Assembly (NCBI GenBank): GCA_022393335.1
Contig: JAJEKB010021263.1
Span: 1,968,889 to 2,032,888, forward strand
DNA from: Macrotrachela quadricornifera
Lineage: Eukaryota > Rotifera > Eurotatoria > Philodinida > Philodinidae
Direction: 5' to 3'
DNA length: 64,000 nucleotides
Shown here: piece after piece, positions 38,261 to 51,063 of the stretch
How positions within the stretch are numbered: position 1 is the stretch's first letter
How the letters are laid out: each line of letters starts with the position of its first letter
The notes under the pieces: generated by a model
Seen by the model: the letters and a program-made list of their open reading frames with translations, nothing else
What the model was told of the DNA's origin: nothing
Databases searched by the model: none
Program-made: the position numbers and the translations under genes

Positions 38261-39127
38261 AAAGAAAAACGTTGGTTTCTCATGACATATGAACCAAAAA
38301 CTAATCTTTGATAAATGGCTTATAAATAAAGAAAAATTGAATGATTCTTAGAATCTCTTCTCTTTGTTTCTTTCTAATCAAGATTATACGTGTATGAAAG
38401 GTTTGATCAGAGTAAGCCTATGATAAATCTTTAAAAAGTGTAGCTCATATGATCTATTTCTTTAACGACTGACCATGTTTTGATAGGTAGAATATTTTGA
38501 CAAATGAATTTTAAATATACGAGATATGAAAATAAGGTTTAAGCGTATATATCCATAAACTACAGTATTCTGTGAAATTTTGATTTGGTAAAATTCCTGG
38601 AGTTTTAATTTAATTTAAACTATTTTTTTTTTATTGATTTTATGCACTGATAGATTATGCTTTGCCAAAGATTTTATTTTCTTCAAACTAAATATATTTG
38701 TTTATATCCAGATATGTTTCCACATATCTTCACAAACACAGAACCATGCTGTTACTTTAATTTGAGAGTCAGAATGAAGTCGAGGTAATATGTACGAATT
38801 TAAATATATATTATCGAGTCTACTCATGGTAAAATTGTTGTCCAACCATGTGTTAATGAATACTAGTAATCTACGATAATATTCACACAATCTCATCTCA
38901 TTAATTTATGGTTGCAAACACCCACTAACATCTATTCTTGAATACTACAAGTATTTTTATCACTATCAAGCTTCAAAATTAAGATTGCATTGATACTGAC
39001 ATCTGGAAACATCAATACATACTTAATAGTGCTTATAATTTACTATCTGACTAGATAAAATATGTACTTAGAGCAATGAAAAACAGATAGAGCATCTTTT
39101 ACTCTATCTTTCTATGCTATTTCGTCA
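38261..39127. other. AT-rich spacer
   Basis: No gene or repeat recognised, apart from the likely 3' end signal of the upstream GPCR. Confidence 0.5.
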
Positions 39128-39553
39128 CTAGTCAACTCATATCATAATAATAAAATTTCGATAAAAATTGTGTTCTTTTGAAAACTAGCTAATAATATTT
39201 TGATCATAAAGGGTGTAACATAAAAAAATAAAATATACAAGCACAAGATGCAGCGTGAAAAGTTCTACAAGTTATAAAGGACTGCTCATTTTATAATTTC
39301 ACTATTCATTTTCAAAATGGCCAAAACTCTAAACGTTGTGAATACGGAATTGTTTTCTGTTAAAAGACGAATTCGTTTATTTTTCTATTGCATCTTGTGC
39401 TTGTATATCTTGTTTTTTTAAATACATCTTATTTAAGTGATAATAAAATGAAATACAAAGCTGCCTCATCCATTATGATCTAATTCTACTAGCTAGTTTT
39501 CAATAGAAATCAGTTTTTATCGAAATTTTATTATCATGATATGAGTTGATTAC
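39128..39553. mobile_element. Foldback element, about 425 bp
   Basis: Left landmarks AACTCATATCATAATAATAA, AATTTCGATAAAAA, GAAAACTAGCTA and ACAAGCACAAGATGCA recur inverted and in mirrored order on the right, up to 39550. The arms are roughly 125-170 bp with mismatches and small gaps, around a centre of about 130 bp. No coding frame is present and no target-site duplication could be fixed. Confidence 0.75.
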
Positions 39554-40408
39554 TGTACATATTCCTTCTTAAGTATACAAAAATTCTAATTCAATATTTT
39601 GCGAATATTTTGTAAACATTTTCAAATGACCGTATTGAATCCACTGGATATAGTTTTTCCTTAATAATGTATAGTACCAAGAATTCACAACAAAAACATA
39701 CTAATCCATGATTAATATCCGTTAGATTTTATAAATATTTGCACACAAATGAATAAGACCTATATTCATCTTATTAACAATGAGTAAGTTGAGTTATCAA
39801 TCAAACTGAATGAAGTCCAATGTATGACAGTGTAATAATAAAGCAATTGTTCATCGTTCTTCAACTTCCATTTAAAATCCAATTCCGTAATAATTAAATA
39901 TTCTATTAAAAATTCACTTAAAAAATGATAAAACATTTTTTAATGCTTACACTAGATTATATACGTTAACGATGCAGTACCCTTTTAGACTATCAATTTA
40001 TTCGAGTCGTTACTCCTCTAAGTACAAATTGACAAAATTCCAGAGACTCATCATTTACTCATTTTAATGATCTTCATTTTGATATATGGAAGTAACTTTA
40101 TCAGAATAGGAAATTGAATTTTGCAATTATCCAAATTCTAGTAGAGGATATATGTATTTTCAAATATATTATTGGTATGAAAGTTCGTTTGAAGTTTCGA
40201 AAACTGTTTTCACGAACAGAGAAAGTATGTTTAAGTGAAAAAAAGTGTTCATTGTAATATACACAATATGCTGTCTAGAAAGTTTTATTTTTTATTTAAT
40301 TTTCTTTAAAACTACTTTATATTTAAATGAGTATCTTTTTAGAAATGTATATTTAAAAAAACAATCGATTGTATGCATATGAATCTTGATAATTGTACAT
40401 TTTCGAAT
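39554..40408. other. AT-rich spacer
   Basis: Nothing recognised between the foldback element and the 3' end of the PDZ gene. Confidence 0.5.
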
Positions 40409-42414
40409 TTATATATTAATTTGATTCACTGGCCACTAGATATAATAAATAAACATAATAAAATAGTTTACATGTTATTATATCCAACGAATTAAAACTT
40501 ACTTTTAATGGTCCATTGTCATTAGATATACCATTGTTTCTTTCCATTCGTGCTCGCTGACTAATTTTACCTTCTTCACGTCTTCGCTTTTCAGCTTGAG
40601 CCTCACCTATAAAGAAAATATGATAAAAAAATTAATAATAGAAATAATCAATAAATTACGTATTGTTGCTTGATATAATTTCAATTGCTTTTCATCTATA
40701 TCATTTCGAGAATTATTTTCCTATTATAAAAGAATTTTCAAAATATTTTAAGATTTAAATAGAAGAAAATTATTTGGATAAGAATATTTAAATTAGTTAG
40801 TTCTCACTGTAAAGTTTCTTTGTTGATCTATATTAGGTTTTTGAACAATTATATTAATTTCATCATCATATATCGGATTTATCACTGTCGGTACCTTTCC
40901 AAATCTAAAAGTAAATCATCAAATAATTTTCTAATTCTAGTAAAATAGACTGATTTTTCTCAGCTTTATACTTACCTAACAAGATGTGATTGTTCTTGTT
41001 TTTCTATCGACTGCACCTTTGATTTATTAATACTTTGATTACGTAACAATCGATTATTGCGAATTTTACCCCGATTTTCATATCTTAGATAATCTAAAAT
41101 GACTATATTGAAACGATCTTTTTAATTTTATTTATTATACATACCATCCAAATCGAAGGATTGTATCAACTCATTACTATTATATATATGTCGTTTATTC
41201 AGCATGGTATTGATCGTCTCATAATTTACATAAGGATGTTGAATTTTGGGATCTTGATCTTTGGAAAGTACAGTTGAGCAATTATTTTTATTGACTTCAA
41301 CATGTTCGTCTTTTTAGAATAAATTTAATAATTGAGAAAACAAAATAAGCAGTACATCTACATTACTTTCATTCTTTGTATCGAGTTGATCAGATTGATT
41401 TTGATGTAAAACAGTTGTTTCAGTTTGTCTAACACAGATGAGAATTAGATTTTTATATTTTTGTAGGTTTTTTTATTAAAATAAATTAATTTGTACTTAC
41501 TCTTGAATAATAGGACTAGCATGTGCAACATATAATTTAATCTTTTGACTTTCTGCACGTGCTAATTGTATACATTTTAATGCCTCTTCAAATGTAACAT
41601 ATCGTAAATCATAAGTATTCTTCTAATTAAAAAAAAAGGCATATGAAACATATACGCGAATATTATTATTATACCGTTGATGATATTTGTAATAATCGAT
41701 CACCTATTTTTAATTGTTTATTACTTTGATCTTTGTTTATTTTCGTAATAAATATACCATAATCACTTGAATGAGAAAAAAATCAAAGCAAAAGATTTCA
41801 ATAGAAAAAAAAAAGGTAAGAATGTCACTTATATTTACTTTTCATAATATTCATTTTCGAACCCACCTGTGATCGTAAAACCTAATTTTTCATTATGTTC
41901 CCATTCAATCTCTTCAATTATTGGTGGTGATAAACGACGTATTAACTGAATAAAATAATCGAAAAAAATAATTTAATTTAACATTTTGTACTACTTACTA
42001 ATTGAACTTTTGGTCCTTCTGTTCTTAGTATATTAACAGCTTTTTGATGTTCAATATTTGTATATTCGATATTATTTACACGTAATATTACGTCATGTAA
42101 TCTAATATGTCAAATTAATATTAAAAATAGATCATCAATAAAATACGAGCTTGCTTACTTTAATCGTTTATCTCTCTGTACCAGACCATTTTCATTGATA
42201 TGAATAACAACAATACATGTAGAATATTGATTAACGTAGGGTGTTTTAATACCTCCTGCAATACGAAATCCTAATGATTGATCACCTGTTGTTGGCTTTG
42301 AAAAAAACAACAATAAGTTCAGAGTAGATATATTTAAAACATATAACAAACTCTTTCAAGATTAATCTCTTCTTCTTGCCAATGATCTTTGTAATTAAAT
42401 TGTATAGCATTCAT
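40409..42414 (-). CDS. Double-PDZ scaffold protein, Dlg-like PDZ1-PDZ2 (13 exons)
   Basis: Thirteen short exons with matching phases on the minus strand: 42414-42352, 42295-42159, 42101-41999, 41945-41839, 41765-41675, 41622-41501, 41428-41367, 41309-41145, 41093-40976, 40904-40808, 40720-40660, 40606-40503 and 40435-40409. Introns are about 50-90 nt, all GT-AG, and the total is 418 residues. PDZ1 (about 22-106) has the carboxylate loop L-G-F-R-I-A-G-G at 29-36, then the LHDVILRVNNIEYT and HQKAVNIL elements. PDZ2 (about 115-208) has L-G-F-T-I-T-G-G from 122, then IGDRLLQI and FEEALKCI. The entry EEEINLER and the PDZ1-PDZ2 spacing look like Discs-large/PSD-95 proteins, which cluster receptors and channels under the membrane. 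The remaining half is polar and basic and lacks PDZ3, SH3 and guanylate-kinase domains. The last 27-nt exon is the least certain. The PDZ part is very secure. Confidence 0.88.
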
Positions 42415-43207
42415 CACAAATATATTTGATTTTAATCGTAGTTTTTTCTTTAAAGATATTATACATGTATATTAAGTATAAACCTCTTCATATAGACACT
42501 TTTTTAAAAAGAAACGAAGAGAATGTAAAAGAAAGAAAAATACGTGTGCAAACAAAAAAATGCTCGATTGACTCAATGTAAAAAGCACGTTTTTTTACTT
42601 TTAACATAGAATCGAACGAATACGAAAAACCAGCCTACACATTTTATTCACATTTACTCGTTACAGTAACTAGATGCTTTTATTTGGTTTTCTCTTTCGC
42701 TTCCAATGCACAAAAAGAACTGGTAATAGAGAGAAAGGAAAGAAAACTAAATTAATACTAGGATACACAAAGTAAGACATGTAAGAGAAGTACAATTAAC
42801 CAGAGGAAAAATATTAGAAACTAAGATTGTGCGACCCTTTAACTATCTTGTTATTTCGTAAGTTCTATCGGGTCTACTACCAACGAATAAAGATGATTGA
42901 CACAATCTTTCCGCTGATTGTGAAAATTATTTCAATAGAATATATCATTTAAAAATACTCAGGTCAAAAGAAATCATATAAAACCTTATAAGACTAACTG
43001 AAGTCGTACAAAAGTCATGCTTTTAGAAATCTTATTTGAAACCATACTATAAGATTCTAGTAAAATTCTAACGTAGCATAAGATTTTTTATAATTTCATG
43101 GTGGTATCTAATCATCTGATTATTTAACCTGAATAGAGCAACACCTAAATTAGAGAAGTACATTCTTTTTAACCTGAATCAACATATAATATTTAACAGG
43201 TCGCACT
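42415..43207. other. Spacer upstream of the PDZ gene
   Basis: Presumably holds the promoter of the minus-strand PDZ gene; I see no specific element. Confidence 0.4.
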
Positions 43208-43984
43208 CACTTCGCCGACAAAATTGGTCCATATCTTAGCTTACTGAATCTAGTAGTTCAGAGGATAAATCATGAGGAGTTGTATGGGCTAGTGCTCGGT
43301 GGACAAAGGACAACAAATACAAAAATATTATCACATAAAGTCTGATATATTTTTACAATTTTTTTTCTTTTTTAAGCTTTTTTAGAAATTTTATCCTTTT
43401 CGTGGGTTTTTAAAAGTTTTTAATGAAAATTGCAAAGATTTACGACGAAAGATTATGAGCAATATCTCGAAGAGAATCAATAGTTGTCGTATTATTGTGA
43501 TCTGCAATAATATTTTGGATTTTTAATTCTCTACTTTCAACTTCGCTGCTGTTTTTTTGACATGGTTCTCCGCGCATTGATTTTTCAATATCCATTTCAA
43601 CTTCATTTTGTTCTTTTCCAATTTGTTCAATCATAATGAACATACTAACATGAGAGCAAGGATATAATGGATCATTCCTTTGAACTGTGTTATCTCTGAA
43701 TGTTCCTTTCACTCTTCCATGTACGTAGTTTTTTTTTCAAATCACTAAAGAATTGGTTCAGCCCCAGCTAATAGTAAAAGGTTGGCTTCAGCAAAAGCGT
43801 CTGAGATTTCTATAGGGCTTAAAAAAACTAAAGTTTCTTCTACCGCTATCGAGCCTTGTGCAACTTAATTTTTCAACACAGCTCATCAAAAAACTTCAGG
43901 AAAAATCCTGAATTGACAATCTTCTAACGCAAAATTTGCAACAAATTGTAAGTTTTCTCAGCTTAGAATTTTGTCGGCGAAGTG
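43208..43984. mobile_element. 777-bp element with perfect 18-bp terminal inverted repeats
   Basis: CACTTCGCCGACAAAATT at 43208-43225 is repeated exactly in inverse at 43967-43984, and a weaker inner match (CTTAGCTTAC-like) follows. The inside has a 90-codon minus-strand frame (43712-43440) and, just upstream of it on the same strand, an open stretch containing FLSPIEISDAFAEANLLLLA. These may be remains of a coding region, but I recognise no transposase motif in them. No target-site duplication is obvious. I class it as a TIR DNA transposon, probably non-autonomous or decayed. Confidence 0.65.
43440..43712 (-). CDS. Unrecognised 90-residue frame inside the 18-bp-TIR element
   Basis: A hydrophilic frame with Glu, Lys and Asn clusters (for example EQNEVEMDIEKSMRGEP) and no low-complexity run. 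It has Cys at PLYPCSH and EPCQK, but no zinc-finger spacing I can name. The upstream frame stays open a little beyond the ATG, with an HGRVKGTF stretch, so the true start is unclear. It lies wholly inside the TIR element at 43208-43984 and is therefore more likely an element-borne relic than a host gene. Confidence 0.3.
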   Translation of the reverse strand: MKGTFRDNTVQRNDPLYPCSHVSMFIMIEQIGKEQNEVEMDIEKSMRGEPCQKNSSEVESRELKIQNIIADHNNTTTIDSLRDIAHNLSS

Positions 43985-45468
43985 TACCGGATCCTAAACT
44001 AGGTATTCCTGTTTGGTTTTATATATATCAAACGAGATAAAACTTGTTCCAAAGGAAAAACAATGATTCTCGTAAATATCAATAAATCATGTAGTCAAAA
44101 ACAATGCGATCGATTTCAATTGATTACAGTTAACTTTGCTGCTTTTAGTAACAAGTGAAATTGTTTTTTGTTTAGCAATAAGTCCTAATAGATTGTAAAT
44201 TTTAAAAGTACGCTTAAAAAGAACTTTATTCATGATTAATCATTACACGCGTAGTGGTCTTCAATGAAAAAAATATCGAACAATGTATTTTGGTTGAATA
44301 TAAAAAGGCTTGCTTCCGAGACTTATCAATCATAGCAAAACTCGTAAGAGAGTACGAAAATGTCCATCTTCTAAGATATTGTTGGTCAATCTGTACTGAT
44401 TTTGGAACAAAATCCATCTTGTCTCTGCCTAAAATATTTCAGGAATTTAAGTCTTTCTCACTGTAAAAAACGATCGAAAAGCCTTCTCTGGGATCTATGT
44501 ATCTACCCAGTAGAGCAGCAGAATTGATGTTTATCGCGTAATCATTCACAGAATCAATATGAACAATTAAAATTATTCAGTCAACTCGATTTTTATGATT
44601 TACACGCGAAAAATGACTATTTTGTGAAAATTCAATATCTTCAGAAAGGAATATTCGTTTTTGCTGACACTTTCAGACACTCTTAGTGACCATTAGATCT
44701 ATCTATGGACAAAATTCTTTACTTTGACTTTTTCTGTGAGAACTCACGCTACAGATCCAAAAACCAGTAAAATAGTTATAACTCTTCACATATAGACCAT
44801 ACACTCAACTCATCTTATGGTTATCTCAGTCTGATAGAACCTTACTTATATCCAAAAGGTAGGGTCAAAAGTGAGGGGACAGTTCGGGATCTTTTCTCGT
44901 AAGAGACACTATGAAATATTTTGTACAAACGTCATGTTTCATCTCAATCAAAGGATTACTCTTGATGAATCGATTTCAAGTGTGAAAAAAGAATTCTGAA
45001 TATATATTTAGAAAGACCGCCACTTCTCGATTCTAGCTGATTATTTTTCATTTTCTCAACTTCGTTCTAAGTAATAAAGAGCTAAATAAACATTTTATTT
45101 TCAGACTTTTGCAGCTGAGGCTATTTAAAATAATTTTCATTTGATTATATTCATTTGGAACAATATAATAATTGGTTACTGATCAATATTACTAAGATCG
45201 AATGAATTTTTATAAGAAATCAGACTTTTTCAAAATGTATTCTTCAATAATCAAGAAAGAGAATGGATGTTTAATATTCTCGATTCCTCTATATATATAA
45301 CTGGATAATAAATTCGATCAAAACTCGAAAATAATTTTCAATTTATAGAATTCGATTTATAAAAGCTTCAAAATATTGCAATATTTTCTAATTTTCAGTA
45401 TTTATTGATAGTTATATATTGATCTAATTACTGTCATGTTTTCTTAATGTTATTTTTTTGTAGATGTA
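43985..45468. other. AT-rich spacer
   Basis: No gene or repeat recognised. An AATAAA for the minus-strand peptidase gene lies near 45396-45402. Confidence 0.5.
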
Positions 45469-46401
45469 TTATGGTTGGATTACAGGTTCTGGTTTTTCAC
45501 CTTTGTCAACACTTTTAATAAATTGAATAAGTCCAGGAAAATAGTGTTCTCGATCATCCCACATAGAAAACTGACTACCATTAGGACAAATTAGAATTGA
45601 ACCATGTTTTACTTGTGTAGCCATCCATTTCATATGTTCTGGATCCATTGTATCATATCTAGCACTAATCATAAGTGTTGGTACTTCTATTTTTGATAAA
45701 TCGTTTTTTCTATCCCATTTTTCTAATAAACCTGATATTCTAAATTCTGATGGTCCCTGCATTAATGTATAAATTTCATTGTTAAAATGTGATTGAGCAC
45801 GATTGATTATTTCAGGCCAAGGTTGTAATCGACAAACATGTTTAACATAAAAATGTGGTATTAATAATTCCATATATTTTGGATTTGCATAATCATTGTT
45901 TGCTTCGATTTCTCTAATAGATTTTAATATTTCAGGATCAAACTCTTTTGATAAAACATTTTCAGCATATTTTGCATAATCTGATGCACTACTCATCATA
46001 TTACTGATAATTAAACCTTTTAAATTTTTCTGATACAATAATGCATATTCTAAAGCCAGTATACCACCCCAACTATGTCCCAATAAATAAAAGTTATCTT
46101 TATTTAATCCAAGAGCTTTTCGAACTTGTTCTACTTCGTCTACAAAACGTTCTACTGTCCATAAACTGATATCAGTTGGTTTTTCACTTGAAAATGATCC
46201 AAGTTGATCATAATAATAGAATTCAATTCCACTGGCAGGAAGAAAATCTTCAAAATTGTGAAATATTTCATATGTACCACCTGGACCACCATGTAATAGT
46301 AATAATTTAATTGTTGGATTATTTCCAATACGTTTTGTCCATACATGAAATTTTCCAATTGGAGTTTCAATTGGAATCATTTTTTCATTTGAATCACTCA
46401 T
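45469..46401 (-). CDS. Proline iminopeptidase-like S33 hydrolase, catalytic His replaced by Gln
   Basis: A 310-residue intronless frame of alpha/beta-hydrolase fold, closest by pattern to the bacterial and archaeal proline iminopeptidase / tricorn-interacting factor F1 group, which removes N-terminal residues from short peptides. Seen: oxyanion-loop HGGPGG at 37-42; FYYYDQLGSFSSEKP, equivalent to the family's YDQLGxGxS; nucleophile elbow G-H-S-W-G-G with Ser110; a cap region; SARYDTMDP with Asp250; and the C-terminal PNGSQFSMWDDRE. In this family the last motif is normally G/C-S-H-[LFM]-x-M-[WY]-[ED]-D, where His completes the triad; here that residue is Gln277 (codon CAG). Another His (284) is nearby, but whether it could serve is unclear. 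There is no signal peptide, so it is probably cytosolic. Lack of introns and a bacterial-type sequence suggest old horizontal gain, which is common in bdelloids; the codon use looks host-adapted (AT-rich). Confidence 0.9.
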   Translation of the reverse strand: MSDSNEKMIPIETPIGKFHVWTKRIGNNPTIKLLLLHGGPGGTYEIFHNFEDFLPASGIEFYYYDQLGSFSSEKPTDISLWTVERFVDEVEQVRKALGLNKDNFYLLGHSWGGILALEYALLYQKNLKGLIISNMMSSASDYAKYAENVLSKEFDPEILKSIREIEANNDYANPKYMELLIPHFYVKHVCRLQPWPEIINRAQSHFNNEIYTLMQGPSEFRISGLLEKWDRKNDLSKIEVPTLMISARYDTMDPEHMKWMATQVKHGSILICPNGSQFSMWDDREHYFPGLIQFIKSVDKGEKPEPVIQP

Positions 46402-49400
46402 TGTAAAAGATATAAAAACAATCTAAATAAAATAATAACTATTTATTTTGTGATATTTTCTAGTTTTAATCTTGTCATGATTTTTAAAATTTTATCTCAA
46501 ATTTGAGTTATAAAAATGATGTCAAAATATTGAGATATAATATAAAATATTTTTATTTAATTTCACATTATGTTGGTACGTTGGAAAATAACTCTAAACT
46601 CTTCAAACTTCTGTTAAGATATGCGCACTCTCTTCGCTTCATCTCGTGCTTTTTGTTTTGCATACTCATTGTTAGAAGACGTTATTTGTTCTTCTTTTCT
46701 TTGTGTTTGTTGCCTATATTTTTATTGACCTTACATTTTAACTGTTCTTTTCTTCTCTCTCTTTGTGACCGCTACAATGTAAATACATATATTCTGTTAT
46801 ACACTTGTTCTTTATTATGTCGGACGAAAAAATGAAGAATAAATCCAGAATGACTCTATTTATTCCCACATATGATTTCAAAGAAGACGACAAACAATCT
46901 TGATGAATAATAATCATTTTTTTTTCGATTAGAGATGAGAGAATATACTTACGCTGAGATATTTACAACCTACTCAACTATACAATCACTTTGACTTACC
47001 TGATTTTTATATGTATGTCACAAAAAACAAAGAAAGAAAGTGATGAAGAAAAATAACATACAATCTTTAAGAATAGATGACGAATAAGGGCAAGATATGC
47101 CACGTTATTGTTTGTAGCCTAGATAAAGTCATACATATCAAAAGGAAATGGAAAGAAGGAATATAAACATATCAAGTGACTCTTTAGGTTTCTACTTGTG
47201 ACGAGAGAAATGATTGATTTCTCTTTAAATATTTTATATTTCTTCTAGAAGTTGTCCTTAGAGTAAAAAAAATTATATTAAGGACTTAGGTTTTTTACAT
47301 TTTTGCGTACGAAAGAAGGAATGTTTGAAACAATTATCTTTCGGGAATAATTCATTTTTGCTGACGTCATTGAATATAAATAATGCCTGATATTGTATCA
47401 AAAAATATGACTGCACTTAAATTTTGTGGAAGTAAATCATTTCTGCTGATATGTAGGGAGTTCCTCGATTTTTTAAGAATTTGCTCCAGTCCTCAATTTG
47501 CGTGTCGATTTCGCCTTCTGTATTTATTTATTCAATAAATTCACAACAATTCTCACCAATCTATTGTATATTTCAATCAATACAGAAACTTTTATATTAA
47601 CTGTTAAAGAAAGTTAAAATCTAATTAATTCATACTTTTTATATTTGTTGAATATCGGCTGTATTTAAACAATACACTATTAAGCATTAATCATGATCAT
47701 AATATCTACTATACAATTGTTTATCTACTTCAAAATATATAAGCGTATTACATATATTTAGAGTTCATGTGCATCTATAACGTCAATTTAAACTTTACAC
47801 TAACTATTTTGCTTCAAAAACTACATGAGTTCCACAAACAACATTCGAAAGATCTTAATATTATCTTAATAGAGAGGAATCAAATGAGGCTAAAAATTTC
47901 GTTCTATAGTAGAAATAATATGTTTTACAAGATAACGCAAGTTTCATGTATATCTAAGATTATGACTGAGCAGTTCTCTATCAGATCTGAATTCGATTAT
48001 TAGTGTGGTCAGACACAAGATTCATGTTATAATTATGAATGAATATGGTAAGAGATTCTGGATGAATCATGTTACAATGTGCAAAAATTTTGGTATTTAA
48101 TGTTCACAATGTGTTCGGAGAAGATTTTGGTTGATTGTATGGAAGGACTAGATACAATAGAATAATATGTTTGTATCTCTTTATGACAAATGTGAACCTT
48201 GTCTAATTCTGATAAAAAAATGCCAAACCATGAAAGACTTTCTATCCAATAACACTGAATTCGGTAGGATTCTATCAAAAATAATGCTGAAATATAGACA
48301 TTATCTTATCGAAAGACACTGAAACAGCAAAGACTTTGGCAGTTCTGCAAAACTCTTCAGGATTTCTTAGTCAAAATTTGGAATTATAGAAGAGTTTAAA
48401 TAAGAAAAAAAATTATTTACCATCTAATTATTATGAAATCTTTTTTTCAAACGCTTGTAACAAAAACGTCCTTTCTACAATGCGATTTAGGGTCCATTCG
48501 ATAGAATGATTTCATCGCATATTTTTCTTTTCATTCATTTTTTGATATGTCATTATACCAAATGAACGATTTCTCAGAACCACCGAAAAGTATTTTTATC
48601 CACTTGCAAAATGAAGATACAATTCGTTTTCTTTTCTTTTACAACATTTTCACTCTGTTTCTATCGTTTTAATGCTATTGATTTGAGAATAAACTAACAA
48701 ATTTAATGGATTATTTGATAAAACACATATAGATATCATCATATAGTTCTAAGTGTATAGTTACACTATAATAACAAAAACGAGAGGAAGTCATGCTCTC
48801 CGTCATTTGATACGGCATTGATGTTGATCGAGCTACTTTGCTCTAGATCGTTATGACAAATAGAGAGACATAGTTTAGCGTCTTACAACACAATGTTTAT
48901 TCGATTATGTTCTACATCCAAGTGTATCTATCTCACATATAATACAAGCTTAAGTACAAGAAAGAGAAAAGAAAAAGAAGGAACCCATATGATACAAGCC
49001 GAGTGAGAACTGACGGTAAGCTGTAGTATACTACCGATTGTTTTATGTAAACTGTGACTAATCGGTGTTGGTATGTCCAGCTAGCCAATACCGTTTGCCT
49101 GTGTTTTTCGAATGTTTGTATAGCAAAATTGAACAGATATTTTTAGATTCATATGATTTTTATTTCAACCAAAATAAAAATACAAGAAATTAAAAAAGAT
49201 GGTGAGAAATAAGTTTTAAAAAAATTGAAAAAAGTTAGTATGAAAATTAATGAAATCAATAAGAAAAAACTTTAAAGAAAATAAATCTAAAACTAATAAA
49301 TATTAAAAGAATGAATCTGAAAAGGTATAGAATTTAAAAATAAATAATTTAACAAATAAATCTACGAACAATTAATGTGAAAACTAAATATTAAAAAAAA

Positions 49401-49739
49401 ATTAATGCTTAGTTAAACTTTGTCGTCGTTAAAACTTATTCGTGTCTTTCAGCAAATAAAAAAACGAAATAAATAATACAGCATATGAGTATATGCACAT
49501 GTGTGTATATTTATTTATTTTTTGTCTGTTTTGTATAGTCATTCGCTTTCTAATATATATAATTCACCGGAAGATCATCGGTTAATTGGTGGTTTCTTCC
49601 TGCAAACTGACGTTTAACCGCTTAAAGTGATCCGGTATTCGTGACACAGGAATGAGAGAAATATAAAAAATGTAGAAGGTTACGTATTGCATAAGAAATG
49701 GCACAGAAAAACGTTAGGCGATTGTTGTAAATTTCAGTT
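46402..49739. other. Long AT-rich spacer
   Basis: About 3.3 kb. The longest frame (46503-46835 plus, 110 codons) is hydrophobic low-complexity without a domain. I see no RNA gene or clear repeat. Confidence 0.5.
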
Positions 49740-49995
49740 GTGTTGTCGCATCGACATAATGTGATCCTCGGTGCCATGTCGTACAAAGAATATTCATCAT
49801 TTAACATATCTCCCATAAAATGACTTTTGGCACCATATTTTTAAAATGATTTTCATCGTTTAACATATCTTCTATAATATGATTTTTGGCGCCATATTTT
49901 AAAAATGATATTCACCATTTTATATATCTTCCATAAAATGATTCTTGGTACCATGTTAAAAAAAAGGACATTCGTTACTTGATGTATCTTCCTTT
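49740..49995. repeat. 60-bp tandem repeat, about 4 degenerate copies
   Basis: The segments TTTAACATATCTCCCATAAA, TTTAACATATCTTCTATAAT, TTTATATATCTTCCATAAAA and TTGATGTATCTTCC recur at about 49800, 49860, 49920 and 49979. Between them each unit has a TGATTTTTGGCGCCATATT-like middle. A worn copy (GTGATCCTCGGTGCCATG) begins the array. The period is about 60 bp. Confidence 0.8.
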
Positions 49996-51063
49996 AACCT
50001 TGTTTTAACTGAATAGTGAATTTCTTGGCACACTTATGTTTTTTTTAAAAGATGCGGATCTTCGTATATTTCTAATCTTAATTATGATGAAATCTTGGTA
50101 TCGTCGCTCGATGCTTTGGTGCATTGAGTATTGTTGTTTGAAATGAATTATGAGTAGAACACTGTCGAGAATCTGCGAATATTTTGAAATATTTACCTTC
50201 AATTGAGGAAAATGATCCTGCTGACTAGGAAATAGGTTTAGTAGGAATGGGCAATTTTTACAAAAAAAAATGTTTATCAAATCACAAGGTATTTTGTAAA
50301 TGCTTTAACTATCATTTGTTTCATAGTTTGTGATTGTAGTAGTTTTACACTGAGTGCATAACTAATTTATTTTTGTTACGCCGAGAGTGACGTAATAATT
50401 GATGTTTCTTCGTTTTAAGACAGTAATGTCAAACTTGAAAGTTGAATTCAAGTATTCAACTATACAAGTTGCAATTATGATATAAATGTCTATCTGAAAA
50501 AAATCGATTCGTTTTCGTAATCTTTAAGAAACATTGCATTTTTATTTTGCCTGAAAGCGTCGACTTCAAAAAGGTTCGTTCAAGAATTTGGAAAAGTTCA
50601 TCAGAAACATCTGAAGTACAAGATTCGATATTTTTATTTCGTCTTTCGAATACTGAAAACCTCAGCACTTCATCTTGTTTTTATCAGAAGTTATTCCAAA
50701 AATACTTACTCTTCTTTTATTTTGTAATAAATAATAGATGTGAGTGCATATTACAGTAAAGAAAATGTAACTTTATTTTCTAATACACTTTTTATGTCGT
50801 AAATCGTATCTGCTATTCAACATAAATATACCAAAAGATGGAGCATGTCCCCGGCTTTCTTCCTACATGTAACAAGTTAACAAATGAAAGGAGTATAGTA
50901 ATAAAAATTAAAAAATGAAAGGGAAAACATCAATTGATTTCTGCTTTAATCACTGACTATGATTAAAAACTTACTTCAGACTTTAGCATTTAACATCATA
51001 CCATAAAAAACAATACAAAAGGTCATAGATATCGTAAAACTATAGTGCATCTCATACAAATAC
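49996..51063. other. AT-rich spacer
   Basis: Overlapping opposite-strand frames of 70 codons near 50456-50759 show no domain; I see nothing else. Confidence 0.45.

Noticed and set aside
46503..46835. 110-codon plus-strand frame
   Set aside because: Low-complexity Leu/Phe/Cys-rich sequence typical of TTT/CTT-rich DNA.
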